64,000 nucleotides of DNA, taken from the NCBI RefSeq assembly GCF_025567625.1, contig NZ_JAOQJC010000003.1:186001-250000 (forward strand). Direction: 5' to 3'. Of this stretch, positions 26,622 to 35,273 are shown piece by piece (the first letter of the stretch is position 1; each line of letters opens with the position of its first letter). Below the pieces are notes generated by a model that saw only the letters and a program-made list of their open reading frames with translations, was not told the origin of the DNA and searched no databases. Both the position numbers and the translations under genes were made by a program. This DNA comes from Paenibacillus sp. J5C2022. Its GTDB lineage: Bacteria > Bacillota > Bacilli > Paenibacillales > Paenibacillaceae.

Positions 26622-28868
26622 TTAGCGCGATTTGCGGTATTGTCCCGGGGTAACGCCTTCTATTCCTTTAAATTTCCTGATAAAGCTTGATACGTCCAGA
26701 TATCCGGCATCGGCAATAATCGTTTTAATAGGTGTATCCGTCTCCTTCAGTTGCTTCTTAATGTAAACCAATCGCAGCTTCCCGACATAGTCGGTAAAGG
26801 ATTCGCCCGTTTGCTCTTTAACAAGCCGGCTAAGGTTGGAACCCGACAAATCGAAGCGCTCGGCTATTCGGTCCAAGCTGATGTCGGCGGAAGCGAAATG
26901 CTCTTGAATGAATGAAATGATGCCGTGCTTCAGGGACGCGCTCTGCTCTTCTTTCATGCACGTTACTTGATCGCATATTTGATCAACCAATCGGCGAAGC
27001 TCATCATGCAGTTCTTTCAACGAGTTGAAGTGCACCAGCTTCTTCAAATCCATCGTGTTGTCCGTTATGTTGAGCTCATTAATCATTTTAAATACCGTGT
27101 TGATGACATCCATGCAGGTCAGCTTGATTAACAGAAGAGACTGTACTTTTTCGTCAATGCTACTCAATATCGCGTTCAAGGTCTCTTGGGCTACCTCACG
27201 ATCGCCCTGCTTCAAGCTCTGGGTGAGCTTGACTTGTTCTTGAATCGGGTACCATAGATTGTTCCCTTCCCCGCCCTCGATTTCATCGAAGAAGATCCAA
27301 TTCCTGTTCTTGCCGACCAAGCGGTAACCGGCTGCCGCAGAAGCTTCGATAAAGGATTGGTTCATATCCGTAATATGATCGTAATACCGGCCAATCCCGA
27401 TCGTGAAGGGAACGTTCAACTCTTGCCGCAGCTTATTCTGAATATCGATCACCGCGATCTCCTGCTGCCGCTTCGCATTGCCTTCTACTGCTTGTACCGA
27501 TACAATAAGCGCGATCGCATGCTCGTGAATCAACTCTATGCCGTACCCATGTCCGCCTGACCAGGCAAAGTCGGACAACATGTTCAGCACGTCGTTTTTT
27601 TTCTGAGCGGATGCCGTTTGATCCGCTCCTTCGCCGAAGGTGATGTACACGACAAAGCAACACCCCTCAAAAAATTGCAATTGCTGCGATTGAATGAACG
27701 AGTCCGCTTCCTCTCGATTTTTCTGATTGCCCCTTAACAACCGGTGCAAAAACTGTTCAATAAGCAGAGGACGATGCGTATCGATCTGCTTCACCAAGCC
27801 CTGATGTTCCCTCACGACTTCATCGATCGTTTCCTTGATGCGCTCCAGCTCATTGTTCGGCTTGCCTCTAAGTCCAGTATGCGACCATACCCTCTTCACA
27901 TGATCCGTCAACTCTCGAATTGGCCGATATTGATATCTGGAAATATACAAAATGGCAGATAGGCCGATAACGAGGATGATGAAGAAACATATGCCCATAA
28001 TCCATTTCACATGAGTCACTTCACCCAGAAACTGGTCGGTCGGAATCAACGTCGCGAATGTCCAATGGCTTACATCCGAAGTGACCGTCATTAGCGAATA
28101 CTTCTCGCCATTCATCGCAAAGTATTTAATATTCTGCTTAGAATTCCCGTCATACATTAATCGGCGTTGCACCTCGTCCACTTGAATGCCGCCTTCCCTG
28201 TTCTTCGACACCAGGACATTGTTATCCGCGTCGAATATATATACACTCCCTTTCAGATTGCCCAGGATATCTTCGATCAGACTGTTCAGCATGGACTCTT
28301 TAATGACATACATGACGGCTCCGTTCGTATAGGAGGCGCCAGGTGGAATGGGATACAAGTAGGTCAATAATCTGGCTTCGGTATTCTCAACGACTACATC
28401 TTCATAGGATTTGATCATGGGAATCTCTACCGTATTAAGCACTTGAAGAAATTGTTGATCGTCTCCGCCGTTGAATTTATAGAAATAATTGGATAGAGTA
28501 GTCAGTTCATTCGAGCCTTCGGAAGAATAAATATATTCATCGCCGCGAAAGTATAAATATATTTCATCGATAATAATGCTATTATCCCGATATTCGCCCA
28601 GTTTCCTAATGGCTTCTCTCGTATGAAAGCCATCGCTCCTGATGATATAAGCAGATAGATCGGGATCGGCCGAGATGCGCGCGGAGATATTCTTTAGCTC
28701 ACTCATGCGCATATCCGTCATGTTGCGGACTTGATTCAAACTATGAATGCCGGTGTCTTCGATGACATTCATTAGGCTGCTTAGAGCATATTGATACAGT
28801 AAAACTCCGAAAAAAAGAACAGGCAGTGAAAATACCAATAAATTGGAATAAAAATATTTGTACCACAT
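26622..28868 (-). CDS. Membrane-anchored AraC-family regulator, YesS-like
   Basis: A 748-residue one-component regulator. ATG at 28868 follows GGAGGAGACTTCTC; upstream in-frame codons to 28940 lack a ribosome site. First membrane helix at about 8-30, extracellular Cache-like sensor to about 275, second helix near 285-305, then a cytoplasmic linker and an AraC HTH in the last 100 residues (FDLSGSNLSRLVKEQTGESF, then TIIADAGYLDVSSFIRKFKG). Such proteins sense sugar or sugar-loaded binding protein outside and activate the neighbouring transport/hydrolase operon. It lies directly upstream of that operon on the same strand but in a separate transcript. Confidence 0.92.
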   Translation of the reverse strand: MWYKYFYSNLLVFSLPVLFFGVLLYQYALSSLMNVIEDTGIHSLNQVRNMTDMRMSELKNISARISADPDLSAYIIRSDGFHTREAIRKLGEYRDNSIIIDEIYLYFRGDEYIYSSEGSNELTTLSNYFYKFNGGDDQQFLQVLNTVEIPMIKSYEDVVVENTEARLLTYLYPIPPGASYTNGAVMYVIKESMLNSLIEDILGNLKGSVYIFDADNNVLVSKNREGGIQVDEVQRRLMYDGNSKQNIKYFAMNGEKYSLMTVTSDVSHWTFATLIPTDQFLGEVTHVKWIMGICFFIILVIGLSAILYISRYQYRPIRELTDHVKRVWSHTGLRGKPNNELERIKETIDEVVREHQGLVKQIDTHRPLLIEQFLHRLLRGNQKNREEADSFIQSQQLQFFEGCCFVVYITFGEGADQTASAQKKNDVLNMLSDFAWSGGHGYGIELIHEHAIALIVSVQAVEGNAKRQQEIAVIDIQNKLRQELNVPFTIGIGRYYDHITDMNQSFIEASAAAGYRLVGKNRNWIFFDEIEGGEGNNLWYPIQEQVKLTQSLKQGDREVAQETLNAILSSIDEKVQSLLLIKLTCMDVINTVFKMINELNITDNTMDLKKLVHFNSLKELHDELRRLVDQICDQVTCMKEEQSASLKHGIISFIQEHFASADISLDRIAERFDLSGSNLSRLVKEQTGESFTDYVGKLRLVYIKKQLKETDTPIKTIIADAGYLDVSSFIRKFKGIEGVTPGQYRKSR

Positions 28869-29047
28869 GAGAAGTCTCCTCCAAATCATTGGATGATGAT
28901 TTGCTTGTTTTATTATCGAAATGAACAATTGAAAGCGCAAACATATTTATTGATGACAAGCTCCCGATCAACTTAAGTTCCATTATAAACACATTCAACT
29001 AGCATTGCATAAAAATCTCGACCACTCTATCCATGATGCATGAGCAG

Positions 29048-29082
29048 AAAAAATGCCTTCGCCATTTGGAGGGACGAAGGCA
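29048..29082 (-). terminator. Terminator of the FGGY kinase gene
   Basis: TGCCTTCG (29054-29061) pairs with CGAAGGCA (29075-29082). On the minus strand the stem is followed by TTTTTT. It lies 22 bases after the kinase stop. Confidence 0.88.
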
Positions 29083-29103
29083 ATTGAAGCGTATTCCATT
29101 CCA

Positions 29104-30618
29104 TTAGTTGTACGTACACATAACCTCTACAGCCTTGGACAGCCGCTTATACTGCTCATATCTTTCTTCATACAACGCTCCGTTAACGGGATTGGGCTCG
29201 AACGTCCCCACCGGCTTAACCAGCAATTCCACCGCTTCCTCATACGATGAGTAGATGCCCGCCGCCTTGCCGGCGAGAAGCATAGTGCCGATTGTACCCG
29301 CCTCGCTAATATCCAGCTTCCTGATCGGCTGATTCATAATATCCGCCTTAATCTGCAACCACAGATCAGATTTCGCCCCGCCGCCTACGGCCCTCAAAGA
29401 ATGAACAGCAATCCCCGCATCCTTCAAACAGTCCATGTTATAGCGCATCTCATAAGTGACTCCCTCCAGCAGCGCCCGGTACAACTGAGAGGCGTCGGTG
29501 TTGAAGGTAAGGCCGTAAATAACCCCCTTGGCATCAGGATTCATGGTCGGCGTCCCCGATCCCGCGAAGTGAGGAACAACAAGCAGGTCCGTTGGAGCCT
29601 TGGCAGCTGTAGCGTTCAAATACTCATATACGCCGATCCCTTGCTTTCGCGCTTCAGCTTCCGCCATGGAGCCGAATTGATCCCGATACCAGCGAAGCAG
29701 CGATCCTCCCGTAAAGTTGAAGGCATACGTCAGATACAGACCTTCCACGACATGGGGCGCGCAGTTAAAGTGATGTCTAAGCATGACACCGTTTACAACC
29801 GGAGCCGAATAAGCCGGCGTTATGCATTCCACCGTCCCGATACCGTCAACCGCTTCGTTGCCGCTCAGAATCCCCGCTCCAAGCGCTGCGCAAGCTTGAT
29901 CATGCCCGCCCGCGGCGACTACCGGGCTCTTGCCAACGAAACCCAGCTCCCGAGCCAGCTTGTCACGTACGCTTCCGATCACCCCACCCGACTGAACAAG
30001 CTCGGGAAGCTTGTCCCTATCAACCCCTGAAGCCGTCAGCAGCTTTGAATCCCACGTCTTTGTCGTCACATTAAACGCCATGGTACGGGAGGCTAACGTA
30101 TAATCCATAGCAGAGACTCCAGTAAGCAAAAACGCCATATAATCGCCAAAGCACATGAACTTCCAGACATCGTCGTATAATTGCGGCTTGTTCTGCTTGA
30201 TCCACATCATCTTGGGCAGCGAAAACATGGCATGAAGAGGAACGCCGGTTATCTCCATGACACGCTCTCCTCCAATTGCCTCTTCCAGTTGTCCAGCCTG
30301 TTCCCGCCCTCTCTCGTCCGTATATAGCATGGCATTCTCCAATGCTTCTCCGTTGCGGCCAACAGGAACAACCGCTTCCCCTAATGACGAAATGCACAGT
30401 GCTGCTACTTCGCGATCAAGAATAGAAGCGTCATGCAATGTCTCTGCCAGACAATCGCGCACCGCTTCCCACACGGTCTGAGGATTTAGTTCGAATGCTC
30501 CCGCCCTGGACTGTTCCATTGCATATTCCCGATAAGCTGTCGAGAGGAGCCGGCCCTCTTCATGAAATAAGGACGCCTTGCAGCCCGTTGTGCCGATATC
30601 AATCCCCATCAAGGACAA
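29104..30618 (-). CDS. FGGY-family carbohydrate kinase (xylulokinase-like)
   Basis: A 504-residue ATP-dependent sugar kinase. TTG at 30618 follows GGAGGG by 8 bases; ATG at 30609 is too far away. MGIDIGTTGCKASLF is the N-terminal phosphate loop. GGHDQACAALG carries the catalytic Asp, and AVGGGAKSDLWLQIKADI the adenosine site. It most resembles xylulokinase-like members rather than the longer AraB ribulokinase. It faces the aldolase-DUF4432-araA-deoR transcript and shares operators with it. Together they suggest isomerisation by AraA, then phosphorylation of the ketose here. Exact ketose unknown. Confidence 0.88.
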   Translation of the reverse strand: MSLMGIDIGTTGCKASLFHEEGRLLSTAYREYAMEQSRAGAFELNPQTVWEAVRDCLAETLHDASILDREVAALCISSLGEAVVPVGRNGEALENAMLYTDERGREQAGQLEEAIGGERVMEITGVPLHAMFSLPKMMWIKQNKPQLYDDVWKFMCFGDYMAFLLTGVSAMDYTLASRTMAFNVTTKTWDSKLLTASGVDRDKLPELVQSGGVIGSVRDKLARELGFVGKSPVVAAGGHDQACAALGAGILSGNEAVDGIGTVECITPAYSAPVVNGVMLRHHFNCAPHVVEGLYLTYAFNFTGGSLLRWYRDQFGSMAEAEARKQGIGVYEYLNATAAKAPTDLLVVPHFAGSGTPTMNPDAKGVIYGLTFNTDASQLYRALLEGVTYEMRYNMDCLKDAGIAVHSLRAVGGGAKSDLWLQIKADIMNQPIRKLDISEAGTIGTMLLAGKAAGIYSSYEEAVELLVKPVGTFEPNPVNGALYEERYEQYKRLSKAVEVMCTYN

Positions 30619-30650
30619 TTGTTCATCCCTCCATCCTGCTTTATATGTCC

Positions 30651-30694
30651 ATTATAAACACGAAAAGCCCCGTTGTATATGTTTAATTCAAACA
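30651..30694 (-). promoter_or_regulatory. Kinase promoter and DeoR/LacR-type operator O1
   Basis: TATAAT is found on the minus strand at 30656-30651 with a weak -35 (ATACAA) 17 bases before it. Just upstream, TGTTTAATTCAAACA at 30680-30694 is a perfect fit to the LacR-type consensus TGTTTNWTTNAAACA. Confidence 0.7.
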
Positions 30695-30761
30695 AAGAGC
30701 CTTTATTTTCGCACAAATAGATGGAATACCCATTCGCAATTATGTGTTTTCAAATAAAAAG

Positions 30762-30808
30762 TGTTGAATTTAAACAATTTTTCGGTATAATCTTGTTTAA
30801 GTGAAACA
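30762..30808 (+). promoter_or_regulatory. Aldolase operon promoter with operators O2 and O3
   Basis: TTGAAT (30764-30769), 16 bases, TATAAT (30786-30791). TGTTGAATTTAAACA (30762-30776) covers the -35 and TGTTTAAGTGAAACA (30794-30808) covers the predicted start site. Both match the 15-bp TGTTT-N5-AAACA palindrome also seen at 30680. This placement predicts repression by the DeoR-family protein at 34455. Confidence 0.78.
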
Positions 30809-30844
30809 ATCACCTCACACTTACAGCAACGAAAGGTGGTCACC

Positions 30845-31720
30845 ATGTCAAAAATCGCAATGAGCGAGCTGTTGCAGGACGCAGCGAAGCGAGGTTATGC
30901 CGTCCCTTGCTTCAACGCAATTAATCTGGATATGATTCGGGGAATTATTGAGGCAGCCGAGCAGGAGCAGTCTCCCGTCATACTTTGCCATGCCGAAATC
31001 CATTTCAAGTACACGCCGCTGGAGATGATCGCTCCAATTATGGTGGATGCCATGCATCGCGCAAAGGTGCCTGTCAGCATTTTGCTGGATCACGGGAAGA
31101 GCTTCTCGGCTGTCATGAAAGCGATGTCTCTTGGCTTCAACGCCATCATGTTCGACGGTTCGGAGTATGCGTACGAAGAGAATGTCCGTCGAACAAGCGA
31201 GGTTGTGAAGATCGCCAAGGAGCTGGACGTCTCGGTGGAAGGAGAGCTGGGGTATGTAACCAGACCTAAAAGCGGGGGCGCAGAAGGCGAGGACGATGAC
31301 TCCATTATCGACGATATCTCGCTATATACGGACCCCCAGCAGGCGCGGGAATTCGTAGAGCGTACCGGCATACATGCGCTTGCCGCCGCTTTCGGCACGG
31401 TACACGGCGTTTATTTGAAGAAACCCGAACTCGATCTGAATCGGCTTGATCAGATTACCAGGACGGCAGGTGTCCCTATCGTGATGCATGGCGGGTCCGG
31501 ACTATCGGATGAGGATTTCCAGCAGACCATCGACCGCGGCGTCGCCAAAATCAACTACTATACAGGCATGGCGCACAAGGTGGTGGACCGCACCAAACAA
31601 AGACTGCTGCAAGCCGACGACAACCTGTTCTACCATGAGCACATGATGCAAGTCATTGGAGATTTCAGGGAAGATGCCGCGCGTGTGATGCGAACCTTCC
31701 GCAGCAGCAACCGGGCTTGA
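30845..31720 (+). CDS. Class II ketose-bisphosphate aldolase (FbaA/GatY/KbaY family)
   Basis: A 291-residue zinc aldolase. ATG at 30845 follows AAAGGTGGTCACC. LLDHGKSF near 80 holds a zinc-ligand His after the catalytic Asp; FGTVHGVY and VMHGGSGLSD supply the other two His ligands and the phosphate site. INYYTGMA replaces the more usual INxxT/D substrate loop. Members cleave fructose- or tagatose-1,6-bisphosphate, and some act on sugar 1-phosphates. Between kinase and araA it probably splits the phosphorylated ketose into triose phosphate and an aldehyde. This differs from the usual AraB/AraD route. Confidence 0.9.
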   Translation: MSKIAMSELLQDAAKRGYAVPCFNAINLDMIRGIIEAAEQEQSPVILCHAEIHFKYTPLEMIAPIMVDAMHRAKVPVSILLDHGKSFSAVMKAMSLGFNAIMFDGSEYAYEENVRRTSEVVKIAKELDVSVEGELGYVTRPKSGGAEGEDDDSIIDDISLYTDPQQAREFVERTGIHALAAAFGTVHGVYLKKPELDLNRLDQITRTAGVPIVMHGGSGLSDEDFQQTIDRGVAKINYYTGMAHKVVDRTKQRLLQADDNLFYHEHMMQVIGDFREDAARVMRTFRSSNRA

Positions 31721-31749
31721 TTCATTCTTCATTTAGAGGTGATAGAAGC

Positions 31750-32808
31750 ATGCAATTATACGGACGGCAATGGAACAGACGCGAGCTTGAAGCCAGAGTA
31801 GGACGAATAGAGCAGCTTGGCGGCGTTGAGCGGTACGCCTTCAGCGAAGGCCCAGAGAAAGGAATGGATGCGTTCCGCGTACGAACCGGCTCCGGCTTGT
31901 CCTACTGGATTACTCCCGACAAAGGAATGGATATATCGCTTGCCGAAATGTATGGAGTGCCTGTCAGCTGGTCATCGGGCAACGGCGAGCCCCATCCGGC
32001 CTATTACAATCCGAGCGGGGCGGAGTGGCTGAGAACAGCCTCCGGCGGATTGCTCATGACCTGCGGATTAACGCAGGCCGGAGCTCCGGGCAGCGATGAA
32101 TGGGGCAATTATGGTCTTCACGGACGAATCCATCATACCCCCGCTCGTCAAATCTCTTCTACTGCAGAATGGTTAGGCGACGAGTATGAAATGAGAATAT
32201 CGGGCGTAATAGAGGAAACGTCGATCTTCGGCGAACGATTGCGGTTGACACGTTCGATCGCAAGCAGGCTCGGCGACAATCGCATTATCATCTCTGACAA
32301 AGTTGAAAATGCAGGCTTCCGCCCTGCCCCTCATATGATGCTCTATCATTTCAACTTCGGATTTCCTCTACTTGCCGAGGATACAATGATTGAGCTGCCC
32401 GAAGGACGCACCGTACCGCGCGATCCGGATATGGACATGGAACGGATGAACGAATGGCAGATTCCGGATGCCGCTTGGAGAGAGCAAGTCTATCACCATG
32501 AACCTTACGAGAAGACTAATAAAATATGCGCACGCATTCATAGCCCCTCCTTCCCCGCTTCAGCCGCTTCCGGCGCGGGAGGATTGACCGTGGAACTGCA
32601 ATGGGACCCCTCTGTCCTGCCTCGCATCGTGCAGTGGCGCATGCCCGGCGCGAGCGAGCATGTACTAGGGCTTGAGCCTTCCAACTGCTGGACGCAAGGC
32701 CGATCACATGAGCAGCACAATGGAACGCTTCGCATTCTGGAACCCGGTGAGGCAATAGATTATAAGCTGGAGCTTCGCTTCGGTTCACAACCCATTCAAG
32801 GAGGATGA
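31750..32808 (+). CDS. DUF4432 family protein (aldose-1-epimerase-like fold)
   Basis: A 352-residue protein starting at ATG 31750 behind AGAGGTGATAGAAGC. It matches the DUF4432 group, relatives of galactose mutarotase, through SYWITPDKGMDISLAEMYGV, GLHGRIHHTPA and HMMLYHFNFGFPLL, with several conserved His residues that line a sugar pocket. Its reaction is not established; sugar anomer or epimer interconversion ahead of AraA is a reasonable inference. It lies 6 bases before araA in one transcript. Confidence 0.82.
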   Translation: MQLYGRQWNRRELEARVGRIEQLGGVERYAFSEGPEKGMDAFRVRTGSGLSYWITPDKGMDISLAEMYGVPVSWSSGNGEPHPAYYNPSGAEWLRTASGGLLMTCGLTQAGAPGSDEWGNYGLHGRIHHTPARQISSTAEWLGDEYEMRISGVIEETSIFGERLRLTRSIASRLGDNRIIISDKVENAGFRPAPHMMLYHFNFGFPLLAEDTMIELPEGRTVPRDPDMDMERMNEWQIPDAAWREQVYHHEPYEKTNKICARIHSPSFPASAASGAGGLTVELQWDPSVLPRIVQWRMPGASEHVLGLEPSNCWTQGRSHEQHNGTLRILEPGEAIDYKLELRFGSQPIQGG

Positions 32809-32814
32809 CAATTC

Positions 32815-34311
32815 ATGCTTCAGACGAAACCTTATGTATTCTGGTTTGTAACAGGCAGTCAAGGACTATACGGCGAGGACATTCTGTCCAAAGTAGAAGG
32901 AAATGCCAGAGAGATCGCAGCCAGCCTGGATCAGGACGGAGCGCTTCCGTACGGCGTGATGTTCAAGGAGGTCGTAACGACTCCCGAAGCGATACGACGC
33001 GTAGCTCTTGAAGCCAATGCCGATGACCAGTGCGCGGGCATCATAACATGGATGCACACCTTCTCTCCGGCCAAAATGTGGATCGGCGGCCTTACCCAAT
33101 TGCGCAAGCCGCTGCTCCACCTCCATACGCAATATAATGTAGATATTCCATGGGACAGCATTGACATGGACTTCATGAACTTGAATCAGGCCGCGCACGG
33201 CGACCGCGAGTTCGGATTTATTGGAGCCCGCCTCGGCATAGCCCGCAAAATTATTGCAGGCCATTGGAAGGAAGATGGGGTTCGCAGCCGCATTGGCTCC
33301 TGGATGAGGACAGCGGCAGGCTTCACAGAGAGTCAAACGATGAAAATCGCCCGCTTCGGCGACAATATGCGCTATGTCGCCGTGACGGAAGGAGACAAGG
33401 TCGAAGGACAAATCAGATTCGGCTGGTCGGTGAACGGTTATCCCGCCGGCGATCTCGCAGAACGAGTGCAGGATGTGACGGATGTGCAGGTCCGGGCGCT
33501 AATGGATGAATATACGGAGCTGTACGACTTTACGGACGGAGGCAAGCTTGAAGGCAGAGAGCGGGAAGCCATTCGCGAACAGGCCCGTATCGAGATCGGG
33601 CTGGGAGCCTTTCTGCAGGAAGGCGGCTACAGCGCATTCGTAACCAGCTTCCAGGATCTGCACGGATTGAAGCAGTTGCCCGGCCTCGCCGCTCAGCGGC
33701 TTATGGCTGCAGGATACGGCTTCGGAGCCGAAGGAGACTGGAAGACCGCGGCGCTTGTCCGATTGATGAAGATCATGGCAGATAACAAAGGAACCTCGTT
33801 CATGGAGGATTACACCTACCATATGCAGGAGGGCAATCAACTTGTGCTCGGCGCCCACATGCTCGAGCTATGCCCAACTGTAGCGGAGAGCAAACCGAAG
33901 ATTGAAGTGCATCCCCTGTTCGTGGGAGGCAAGGCCGATCCCGCCCGTCTCGTATTCGACGGAGCAAGCGGCAAAGGCGTCAACGCCACCGTCATTGATC
34001 TGGGAGACCGCTTCCGGCTAATTGTGAATGAAGTGAATGCCGTCCGCAACGAACGTGACATGCCTCATCTGCCGGTGGCGCGTGTGCTGTGGAAGCCGGA
34101 GCCCTCGCTTGCGGATGCTGCCGAGGCGTGGATTCTGGGGGGAGGCGCGCATCACTTCGGCTTCTCGTTCCATGTTTCCAGCGAGCAGCTGCGGGATTGG
34201 GCCAACATGGCAGGCATAGAATGCTTAATTATTAACGATGCAACCACGTTAGCCGGCCTGGAGAACGAGATTCGCTGGAATGACTTGTATTACCGATTGA
34301 ATCAGCGATAG
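32815..34311 (+). CDS. araA: L-arabinose isomerase
   Basis: A 498-residue enzyme converting L-arabinose to L-ribulose (and often D-galactose to D-tagatose) with a divalent metal. Start follows AAGGAGGATGACAATTC. Catalytic and metal residues are all present at the standard positions: Glu306 (GAEGDW), Glu331 (FMEDYTYH), His348 (LGAHMLE) and His447 (GGAHHF). LHTQYN and LKQLPGLAAQRLM are further family signatures. Neither araB nor araD follows; the neighbours are an FGGY kinase and an FBA-type aldolase, so the flow after ribulose or tagatose is unusual. Confidence 0.95.
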   Translation: MLQTKPYVFWFVTGSQGLYGEDILSKVEGNAREIAASLDQDGALPYGVMFKEVVTTPEAIRRVALEANADDQCAGIITWMHTFSPAKMWIGGLTQLRKPLLHLHTQYNVDIPWDSIDMDFMNLNQAAHGDREFGFIGARLGIARKIIAGHWKEDGVRSRIGSWMRTAAGFTESQTMKIARFGDNMRYVAVTEGDKVEGQIRFGWSVNGYPAGDLAERVQDVTDVQVRALMDEYTELYDFTDGGKLEGREREAIREQARIEIGLGAFLQEGGYSAFVTSFQDLHGLKQLPGLAAQRLMAAGYGFGAEGDWKTAALVRLMKIMADNKGTSFMEDYTYHMQEGNQLVLGAHMLELCPTVAESKPKIEVHPLFVGGKADPARLVFDGASGKGVNATVIDLGDRFRLIVNEVNAVRNERDMPHLPVARVLWKPEPSLADAAEAWILGGGAHHFGFSFHVSSEQLRDWANMAGIECLIINDATTLAGLENEIRWNDLYYRLNQR

Positions 34312-34367
34312 TCGCATGTATGCCTGAAGCCCGCTTGCATGTACCTTCTCGATGTGCCGGGGTTGTT

Positions 34368-34397
34368 ATTGCTTTCAATAAAGCAATCCCCTACAAT
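34368..34397 (+). promoter_or_regulatory. Promoter of the DeoR gene with an overlapping dyad
   Basis: TTGCTT (34369-34374), 17 bases, TACAAT (34392-34397). ATTGCTTT (34368-34375) and AAAGCAAT (34380-34387) form a perfect 8-bp dyad over the -35 and spacer. It may be an operator or a small RNA hairpin. Confidence 0.5.
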
Positions 34398-34454
34398 GAA
34401 TATAATTGATTTCACGTATGGATTTCATAGATTTTGCGTTTAGGAGGCCGACCC

Positions 34455-35207
34455 ATGTCGTCCGAATGGAATGATAGACAAAAACGAATAGTCGAGAAGC
34501 TTCGCACGGATGGAGAAGTCAAAATTTCCGAATTAAAAAATTGGCTTGAGGTTACCGATATGACCGTACGAAGAGATCTGGAGAAGTTGGAGCAAAACGG
34601 AGTGTTAAAGCGGACATTCGGCGGCGCCATACTGACCGCGAAGGAAATCGCTCTTCCGGAACGCTCTATCGTTCACATTGCCGAGAAGGAACGAATCGGC
34701 GAAACCGCGGTTGAACTGATCGAGCCGGGCGAATCCATCTTCATGGACAGCGGTTCTACCACTCTCCAGATTGCCCGTTGTCTGCCGCATGAGGCCAATC
34801 TGACCGTCGTAACCAATGCGCTGCACATCGCATCGGAATTATCCGAGAAGAAGATTCCCACGATCGTTATCGGAGGCGCGCTTATGGATACGACGAATTC
34901 CATGGTGGGTTCCTTATCGATTGAGACGATCTTGCGGATGGCCTTCGACAAAGCGTTTCTGGGAACGACCGGAGCCAATGCGCTCCACGGCTTCAGCAAT
35001 TCCAATATGCATGAGGCGGAAATTAAACGAACGGCTATTCAACAAGCCAAGAAAGCCTATATCGTCATGGATCATACCAAGTTCGGCAACAGCGCCTTGT
35101 TCTCCTTCGCTTCCCTCCAGGATGTGCACGCCATCATAACGAACGAAATGCCGGATGAGGACATGCGGCTTGCATGCGAAGCCTCCGAAACATTCATTAT
35201 CACCTGA
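34455..35207 (+). CDS. DeoR/GlpR-family transcriptional repressor
   Basis: A 250-residue repressor with ATG at 34455 behind AGGAGG. The HTH lies at about 8-55 (VKISELKNWLEVTDMTVRRD), and the sugar-phosphate sensing DeoRC domain follows (FMDSGSTTLQIARCLP, then VGSLSIETILRM and DKAFLGTTGAN). Effectors of this family are phosphorylated sugars, which fits a kinase/aldolase pathway. The best targets are the three TGTTT-N5-AAACA boxes at 30680-30808. Confidence 0.92.
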   Translation: MSSEWNDRQKRIVEKLRTDGEVKISELKNWLEVTDMTVRRDLEKLEQNGVLKRTFGGAILTAKEIALPERSIVHIAEKERIGETAVELIEPGESIFMDSGSTTLQIARCLPHEANLTVVTNALHIASELSEKKIPTIVIGGALMDTTNSMVGSLSIETILRMAFDKAFLGTTGANALHGFSNSNMHEAEIKRTAIQQAKKAYIVMDHTKFGNSALFSFASLQDVHAIITNEMPDEDMRLACEASETFIIT

Positions 35208-35229
35208 TCGCCGAACCGGCCGGTCATAA

Positions 35230-35273
35230 GGAACCCCCTGTGCCTATGGAAGAAGGCACAGGGGGTTCCTTCC
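35230..35273 (+). terminator. Strong terminator between convergent operons
   Basis: GGAACCCCCTGTGCCT (35230-35245) pairs perfectly with AGGCACAGGGGGTTCC (35254-35269), followed by TTCCTT. It lies between the stops of the DeoR gene and of the minus-strand GH42-like gene and may serve both. Confidence 0.85.

Noticed and set aside
33600-33900. AraA has Gln where E. coli AraA has Glu in the FEDLHG segment, at first taken as a lost catalytic residue.
   Set aside because: Counting positions shows the metal and catalytic residues are Glu306, Glu331, His348 and His447, all present. The FEDLHG Glu is not one of them.
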